Below are positions 21,393 through 26,590 of a stretch of 26,590 nt of DNA, piece by piece; position 1 is the stretch's first letter, and each line of letters starts with the position of its first letter. The notes under the pieces are model-generated. The model made no database searches. It was not told where the DNA came from and saw only the letters and a program-made list of their open reading frames with translations. The stretch is from an uncultured Oscillibacter sp. (GTDB lineage: Bacteria; Bacillota; Clostridia; Oscillospirales; Oscillospiraceae). The DNA lies in the NCBI GenBank assembly GCA_905200545.1, contig CAJKKQ010000031.1:1-26590 (forward strand), written 5' to 3'. A program made the position numbers and the translations under genes.

Positions 21393-22502
21393 ATGATCCT
21401 GACGGTTCCCTGCCTCTTCGGGCTGGAATCCCTGGTGGCGGACGAGATGCGCCGCCTGTCCCTTCGGGACGTCCGGGCGGAAAACGGCCGGGTCCACTGC
21501 ACCGGCACCCTGGCGGACATCGCCCGCCTGAATATCAACCTGCGCTGCGGCGCCCGGGTGCTGATGGAGCTGGGCTCCTTCCCCGCCCCGGACTTTGAGG
21601 CCCTGTTTCAGGGGGTGGCGTCCCTGCCCTGGGAGGACTACATTCCCCGGGACGGTGAGTTCCCGGTGAAGGGCTACTCCCTGAACTCCACGCTCCACTC
21701 TGTTCCGGCCTGCCAGGCCATTGTGAAAAAGGCCTCCGCTAAGCGGCTGGGGAATGCCTACGGCTGCGAGACCCTGCCGGAGACCGGCAGCCGCTACCAG
21801 ATTCAGTTCTCCATCGTCAAGGACGTGGCCACTTTGTACCTGGACACCTCCGGCGAGGGGCTCTACAAGCGGGGCTACCGGGCCCAGAATATGGGCGCCC
21901 CCCTGCGGGAGACCCTGGCAGCCGCCCTGGTGACCCTCTCCCGCTACCGGGGAAAGGATCCCTTCTGCGACCCCTTCTGCGGCAGCGGCACCATCCCCAT
22001 CGAGGCGGCCCTCATCGCCAAGAACCGGGCCCCGGGCCTGGACCGGAGCTTCTCCGCCCAGAAGTGGAAGAACATGCCCTCCAGGCTGTGGATGGAGGCC
22101 GCCGACGAAGCCATGGATAAGGAATTCCACGGCACCTACGACATCTGGGGAGGCGACATCGACCCGGCAGCGGTAGAGCTGGCCCGGCACAACGCCGCTC
22201 TGGCAGGGGTGGAGGACTGCATCCGCTTCGAGGTAGCGGACGCAGGCGCTTTCCACCGGGAGAGCGAATACGGCCAGCTGGTGACCAACCCGCCCTACGG
22301 AGAGCGGCTGCTGGAGAAAAAGGAGGCCGAGGAGCTCTACCGGTCCTTTGGACGGGCGCTCCGGGATCTGCCCCCCAAGTGGCGGGTGGTGGTACTCAGC
22401 TCCCACACGGAGTTCGAGCGGTGCTTCGGCCGTCCTGCCGATAAAAAGCGCAAGCTCTACAACGGTATGCTCAAGTGCGACGCCTTTTTCTACGGGAAAT
22501 GA
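21393..22502 (+). CDS. THUMP-domain class I RNA methyltransferase (YpsC/RlmL-N-like)
   Basis: A 369-residue RNA guanine-N2 methyltransferase of the YpsC/RlmL N-terminal type. It should modify 23S rRNA in the cytoplasm. The N-terminal ferredoxin-like and THUMP part runs to about residue 155, including RVHCTGTLADIARLNINL. The SAM motif is DPFCGSGTIPIEAALIA (around residue 192), the acidic motif is DIWGGDIDPAAVELA, and the catalytic N299-PPYGE is intact. The length is normal for the monofunctional enzyme; RlmL of E. coli carries an extra C-terminal domain. The start has AAGGAG upstream and a strong extended -10 promoter. A lipid kinase gene follows 65 nt later. Confidence 0.93.
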   Translation: MILTVPCLFGLESLVADEMRRLSLRDVRAENGRVHCTGTLADIARLNINLRCGARVLMELGSFPAPDFEALFQGVASLPWEDYIPRDGEFPVKGYSLNSTLHSVPACQAIVKKASAKRLGNAYGCETLPETGSRYQIQFSIVKDVATLYLDTSGEGLYKRGYRAQNMGAPLRETLAAALVTLSRYRGKDPFCDPFCGSGTIPIEAALIAKNRAPGLDRSFSAQKWKNMPSRLWMEAADEAMDKEFHGTYDIWGGDIDPAAVELARHNAALAGVEDCIRFEVADAGAFHRESEYGQLVTNPPYGERLLEKKEAEELYRSFGRALRDLPPKWRVVVLSSHTEFERCFGRPADKKRKLYNGMLKCDAFFYGK

Positions 22503-22567
22503 TTCCTCTGCGTATTTTGTGCCCCATGTTATACAAATAGAACTGATCAGAGGGGAGAGAACTCCCG

Positions 22568-23494
22568 ATGAAGCACATATTCATCATCAACCCCAAGGCC
22601 GGGAAGCGGGATCAGACCACCCGCATCCTGGCCATGGCGGAGCGGCTGCGGCAAGCACACGGACTGGAGTGCTCCTGCATGCTGACAGACCGCCCCGGCG
22701 GTGCCACGGATATGGCCCGCCGTCTGGCGGAATCCGGAGAGGAAGTGCGCCTGTACGCCTGCGGCGGGGACGGCACGGTTTCAGAGGTCGCCAACGGCGC
22801 CGCGGGATTCCCCAATGCCGCCATGACCTGCATCCCCGCCGGAACCGGAAATGACTTTCTCAAAAACTTCGGCGCCGACGCGGAAAAATTTACCGACGCG
22901 GAAAACCTCTGGGACGGAGCGGTCTTTCCCCTGGATCTCATTGACTGCAATGGCCGCTATTGCCTCACCATCGCCTGCAACGGCATCGATGCCCGGATCG
23001 CCGAGAGCGTACACCAGTACACCAGCTCCCCCCTTCTCAGCGGCCGGGGCAGCTACCTGGTGTCCGTGGGGATCAACTTCCTCTTCCGCCCCATCGGCAG
23101 CCACTGGACTGTCCATCTGGACGACGAGATCCTGGAGGACAACTTTGCCCTGGTGTCCATGTGCAACGGGCGCTACTACGGCGGCGGCTCCACCCCGGTG
23201 CCCCAGGCCCGGATGAACGACGGCGTTCTCCACACGGTGTTGGTGAAAAACGTCCCAAAAACCGCTTTTGCCCGGCTCTTTCCCGCCTACTCCGCCGGAC
23301 GCTGGCAGGATCTTCCGGAATCCCTGATCCGTGTCTCCGCCGCCCGGGAGGTGCGCATCCAGTCGGAAACGGACATCGTCACCTGCCTGGACGGCGAGTG
23401 CTTCCGCAGCCGGGACGTCCGCATGCGCCTGGCGGACAAGCGCCTCAACTTTTTCGGCCCCAAGGGCTGTGACCCCAACGCCACGGCCAAATGA
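22568..23494 (+). CDS. Diacylglycerol kinase family lipid kinase
   Basis: A 308-residue member of the DagK/YegS/BmrU family, which phosphorylates diacylglycerol or a related lipid at the inner face of the membrane. Signature motifs: IINPKAGKRD at the N-terminus, GGDGT (66-70, in the nucleotide loop) and PAGTGNDF (90-97). The C-terminal beta domain includes CNGRYYGGGSTPVPQARMNDG, close to the usual family motif, and CLDGECF. The start ATG is 65 nt after the methyltransferase stop. Its GGGGAG ribosome site lies in a small hairpin (22553-22557 with 22562-22566, AGAA loop), so initiation may be lowered. In Firmicutes this enzyme recycles diacylglycerol from lipoteichoic acid synthesis (DgkB), but the exact substrate is not fixed here. 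Confidence 0.93.
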   Translation: MKHIFIINPKAGKRDQTTRILAMAERLRQAHGLECSCMLTDRPGGATDMARRLAESGEEVRLYACGGDGTVSEVANGAAGFPNAAMTCIPAGTGNDFLKNFGADAEKFTDAENLWDGAVFPLDLIDCNGRYCLTIACNGIDARIAESVHQYTSSPLLSGRGSYLVSVGINFLFRPIGSHWTVHLDDEILEDNFALVSMCNGRYYGGGSTPVPQARMNDGVLHTVLVKNVPKTAFARLFPAYSAGRWQDLPESLIRVSAAREVRIQSETDIVTCLDGECFRSRDVRMRLADKRLNFFGPKGCDPNATAK

Positions 23495-23498
23495 TCCA

Positions 23499-23535
23499 AG
23501 CCCTCCGCCGCCCTGCGGCCGGAGGGCTCTTTGCT
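23499..23535 (+). terminator. Terminator of the lipid kinase gene
   Basis: A GC-rich 9-bp stem (23499-23507 with 23520-23528) with an inner paired loop, followed by the weak T-tract TCTTTGCTTT. Confidence 0.75.
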
Positions 23536-23612
23536 TTCCGGAAAGCTTTGCCGCCGGTTCACCGTGCTTGAGGCGGAATTTGCAAATTCACAAATATTTC
23601 ATAGATACCCCC

Positions 23613-23641
23613 TTTACAAATGGAAATCATTGCGCTAATAT
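23613..23641 (+). promoter_or_regulatory. Promoter of groESL
   Basis: TTTACA (23613-23618) is followed after 17 bp by TAATAT (23636-23641). The CIRCE element starts directly after the -10 box and covers the transcription start. Confidence 0.85.
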
Positions 23642-23643
23642 AA

Positions 23644-23680
23644 CAGCGTTAGCACTCGAGAGAGTTGAGTGCTAACGCTG
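23644..23680. promoter_or_regulatory. CIRCE element (HrcA operator)
   Basis: The canonical TTAGCACTC-N9-GAGTGCTAA (23649-23657 and 23667-23675) is perfect, and the dyad extends to 14-bp arms (23644-23657 and 23667-23680). HrcA binds this to repress groESL without heat stress. In RNA it can also form a hairpin in the 5' leader. Confidence 0.98.
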
Positions 23681-23722
23681 AAATTCGTTTAATTTTTTTA
23701 TATCTATAAGGAGGAACCCATT

Positions 23723-24007
23723 ATGAAACTCACTCCGCTTGCAGACCGTGTGATTTTGAAGATGGTGGAAACCGAGGAGACCACCAAGGGCGGCATCATC
23801 CTCACCGGCTCCGCCAAGGAAAAGCCCTCTGTGGCCGAAGTCATCTCCGTGGGCCCCGGCGGCAATGTGGACGGCAAGGACATCGTCATGACTGTCAAGC
23901 CCGGCGATAAGGTCATCACCAGCCAGTACGCCGGCACCAAGGTCACCCTGGAAGACGTGGAGTATGTGGTCGTCCGTCAGAACGACATTCTGGCCATCGT
24001 GGAATAA
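23723..24007 (+). CDS. groES: Co-chaperonin GroES
   Basis: A 94-residue protein of normal length. It forms the seven-membered lid of the GroEL chamber in the cytoplasm. N-terminal MKLTPLADRVILKMVETEE, the mobile loop TTKGGIILTGSAKEKP and the GPGGNVDGK and VKPGDKVITSQYAGTKV segments are typical. The ribosome site is AAGGAGG, close to the start. It is the first gene of the CIRCE-controlled operon. The spacer to groEL is unusually long (197 nt) and structured. Confidence 0.98.
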   Translation: MKLTPLADRVILKMVETEETTKGGIILTGSAKEKPSVAEVISVGPGGNVDGKDIVMTVKPGDKVITSQYAGTKVTLEDVEYVVVRQNDILAIVE

Positions 24008-24047
24008 AAAATCGAAGGGGAGCAGGCTCCTCCTCGACCTCTCCCAC

Positions 24048-24163
24048 CACCAGTGACATCGGTCACTGGTGTACGCCGCCCCAGGCGGCTGAAGTCGGGG
24101 TATTTTCGCCACGTACACGCCGCGGCGAAAATGATTTCATTGCTTTTCCTTTTTGGGGAAAGC
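24048..24163 (+). repeat. Structured palindromic segment in the groES-groEL spacer
   Basis: Four stem-loops follow one another in the 197-nt spacer. They are a perfect 10-bp stem with ATCG loop (24048-24057 with 24062-24071), a 6-bp stem with 3-base loop (24075-24080 with 24084-24089), an 8-bp stem (24103-24110 with 24124-24131) and an 8-bp stem before the groEL ribosome site (24142-24149 with 24156-24163). GTGTACG (24069-24075) and CGTACAC (24112-24118) are inverted copies that could close a larger fold. The block from about 24048 to 24131 looks like a REP-type or IS200/IS605-end-like miniature element. No transposase is present. Confidence 0.5.
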
Positions 24164-24198
24164 CAAAACGTGTAAATTCATCTTCTATTTGGAGGTAA

Positions 24199-25830
<1,632 letters not shown>

Positions 25831-25851
25831 GCCTGAACCTAAAATCGTGCG

Positions 25852-25887
25852 AAAAGCCCCGGAGTCGATGACTCCGGGGCTTTTTTT
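25852..25887 (+). terminator. Terminator of groESL
   Basis: A perfect 15-bp stem including A4/T4 (25852-25866 with 25870-25884, loop GAT), followed by T to 25887. Confidence 0.95.
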
Positions 25888-26016
25888 GCCGCTCATCGCC
25901 TCCATTATTCCAACCCCCTCGATAAGCAGGGCAGACACTTCGGTAAGACTAGCAGTCTGTTCCGCAACAGCGCTGTCGCGCAGTCCCCCCGGGGCATCCG
26001 CAAAGCCGCTGCAGCC

Positions 26017-26241
26017 CTAGGTGATCTTTGTGTGAGCCTCTGCCCAGGTTTCGGGCAAATTGGTGATGGCAGCAAAGTCCCGGAAGGGCTTGACCATCGT
26101 GTGAAGGGCTTCGATACCCGCCCGGTAGACATCCACATCTGTAGACGGAAACGCTGGCCGGCATCCGCCACAGCAGGAAGGGTCTGCCCTTTCCACGGCT
26201 TTTGAAAAACTTTTGGTTTTTTTGAAAGAAATCCTTGACAA
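26017..26241 (-). pseudogene. Possible gene remnant, unrecognised
   Basis: A 74-codon reverse-strand frame ends in VDVYRAGIEALHTMVKPF and RDFAAITNLPETWAEAHTKIT. This part looks like real protein in composition and codon choice. The first 30 residues do not, and they overlap the tRNA promoter on the other strand. No ribosome site supports the start. After the TAG stop the same frame stays open through GLRDSAVAEQTASLTEV towards the groEL terminator, so a gene with a nonsense change and lost ends is possible. I do not recognise the family. It could equally be chance openness in GC-rich DNA. Confidence 0.3.
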
Positions 26242-26264
26242 ACCGGGTGCGCTTCTGGTATATT
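26235..26264 (+). promoter_or_regulatory. Promoter of the Met-Glu-Val tRNA cluster
   Basis: TTGACA (26235-26240) is followed after 18 bp by TATATT (26259-26264), with TGG making an extended -10. The first tRNA starts 30 nt further on. Confidence 0.85.
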
Positions 26265-26293
26265 AATTTTTGCCCGCTACGGGTAATCGACAT

Positions 26294-26370
26294 GGCGGCA
26301 TAGCTCAGTTGGCTAGAGCATGCGGTTCATACCCGCAGTGTCCCCGGTTCAAATCCAGGTGCCGCTACCA
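26294..26370 (+). tRNA. tRNA-Met (CAT), elongator type
   Basis: Acceptor GGCGGCA pairs with TGCCGCT (G-T at the end pair), discriminator A and encoded CCA. The anticodon stem is TGCGG/CCGCA with loop TTCATAC, giving anticodon CAT. The stem lacks the three G-C pairs of initiator tRNA. A lysidine-type Ile tRNA also has CAT, but the body resembles clostridial elongator Met. Confidence 0.9.
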
Positions 26371-26374
26371 GAAG

Positions 26375-26398
26375 CACGGGATGCGAAAGCATCCCGTG
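26375..26398 (+). other. Hairpin in the tRNA-Met/tRNA-Glu spacer
   Basis: A perfect 10-bp stem (26375-26384 with 26389-26398) closed by a GAAA tetraloop fills most of the 36-nt spacer. No T-run follows, so it is not an intrinsic terminator. Confidence 0.7.
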
Positions 26399-26406
26399 AC
26401 TCATAT

Positions 26407-26481
26407 GGCCCGTTGGTCAAGTGGTTAAGACACGGCCCTTTCACGGCTGTAACATGGGTTCGAATCCCGTACGGGTCACCA
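26407..26481 (+). tRNA. tRNA-Glu (TTC)
   Basis: Acceptor GGCCCGT pairs with ACGGGTC (one G-T), discriminator A and encoded CCA. The anticodon stem is CGGCC/GGCTG with loop CTTTCAC, giving anticodon TTC. Confidence 0.95.
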
Positions 26482-26482
26482 T

Positions 26483-26517
26483 CCCATAAGACGCTGTGGT
26501 TCGCGGCGTCTTATGGG
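26483..26517 (+). other. Hairpin in the tRNA-Glu/tRNA-Val spacer
   Basis: A perfect 12-bp stem (26483-26494 with 26506-26517) with an 11-base loop begins right after the CCA of tRNA-Glu. The tail is TTCCCAATAG, so a terminator role is unlikely. Confidence 0.65.
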
Positions 26518-26539
26518 TTCCCAATAGAATATCCGATAT

Positions 26540-26590
26540 GGAGGCTTAGCTCAGCTGGTTAGAGCGCCTGCTTCACACGCAGGAGGTCAC
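26540..26590 (+). tRNA. tRNA-Val (CAC), 3' part outside window
   Basis: GGAGGCT TAGCTCAGC starts the acceptor and D arms. The anticodon stem is CCTGC/GCAGG with loop TTCACAC, giving anticodon CAC. The T arm and 3' end lie beyond the right edge. Confidence 0.9.

Larger units (their letters stand above)
25888..26293. other. Gene-poor region between groEL and tRNA-Met
   Basis: About 400 bases with no convincing intact gene. The reverse strand carries a coding-like stretch (see the entry at 26017-26241). The last 60 bases hold the promoter of the right-hand tRNA cluster. No transposase, integrase or further hairpin element is recognised. Confidence 0.6.

Overview
The window looks like a chromosomal segment of a GC-rich, Gram-positive anaerobe of the class Clostridia, most likely the Oscillospiraceae (Flavonifractor/Lawsonibacter/Intestinimonas-like). 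This is an inference from gene content and style. It rests on a CIRCE-controlled groESL operon, a YerC-type TrpR-like regulator, a LytTR/DUF3021 locus, a pyruvate kinase with a C-terminal PEP-utiliser domain, strong purine-rich ribosome sites, sigma-A-like promoters and an Fe-S ene-reductase of the anaerobic type. No plasmid, phage or complete insertion sequence is visible. Most of the window is ordinary core genome with several well-preserved control elements.

Layout. 1-404: tRNA cluster Val-Asp-Phe-Gly (minus), cut by the left edge, with a near-consensus promoter. 484-2457: minus-strand operon yerC-like regulator, SAM methyltransferase, hslO (Hsp33). 2683-3387: a DUF3298 (RsiV C-terminal-like) protein with no export signal. 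3470-5155: sodium:alanine/glycine symporter behind a tandem glycine riboswitch with its own terminator. 5246-6682: two tandem MgtC-family proteins. 6980-7774: ZIP metal transporter, divergent from a CoA-binding-domain protein (7912-8277). 8351-9745: asnS. 9871-10092: small XRE regulator.

10245-12954 is a four-gene minus-strand operon: a LytTR DNA-binding regulator, a DUF3021-like membrane protein fused to an extra membrane domain, a second membrane protein, and a lipoprotein whose ribosome site is buried in a long hairpin. It faces a divergent DUF1294 gene. Between the two promoters lies a pair of 9-bp direct repeats with a 12-bp spacer, the architecture expected for a LytTR binding site. This is the best candidate in the window for a little-described regulatory system.

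13740-15482: pyruvate kinase, with a cre-like palindrome just upstream of its promoter. 15761-19196: a three-gene operon of a cyclase/formamidase-like hydrolase, an AhpD-like peroxidase-related protein and a large Old-Yellow-Enzyme/Fe-S/FAD ene-reductase, followed by a convergent cupin (19263-19634). I infer a small reductive catabolic module with unknown substrate. 19758-21204: SPFH/NfeD membrane pair. 21393-23494: THUMP RNA methyltransferase and diacylglycerol-kinase-family lipid kinase. 23613-25887: promoter, extended CIRCE, groES, an unusually long structured spacer, groEL and terminator. 25888-26293: about 400 bases without a convincing intact gene, holding a degraded-looking reading frame. 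26294-26590: second tRNA cluster Met-Glu-Val (plus), cut by the right edge. Four of the five tRNA-to-tRNA spacers visible in the window contain a hairpin (the fifth is only 3 nt long).
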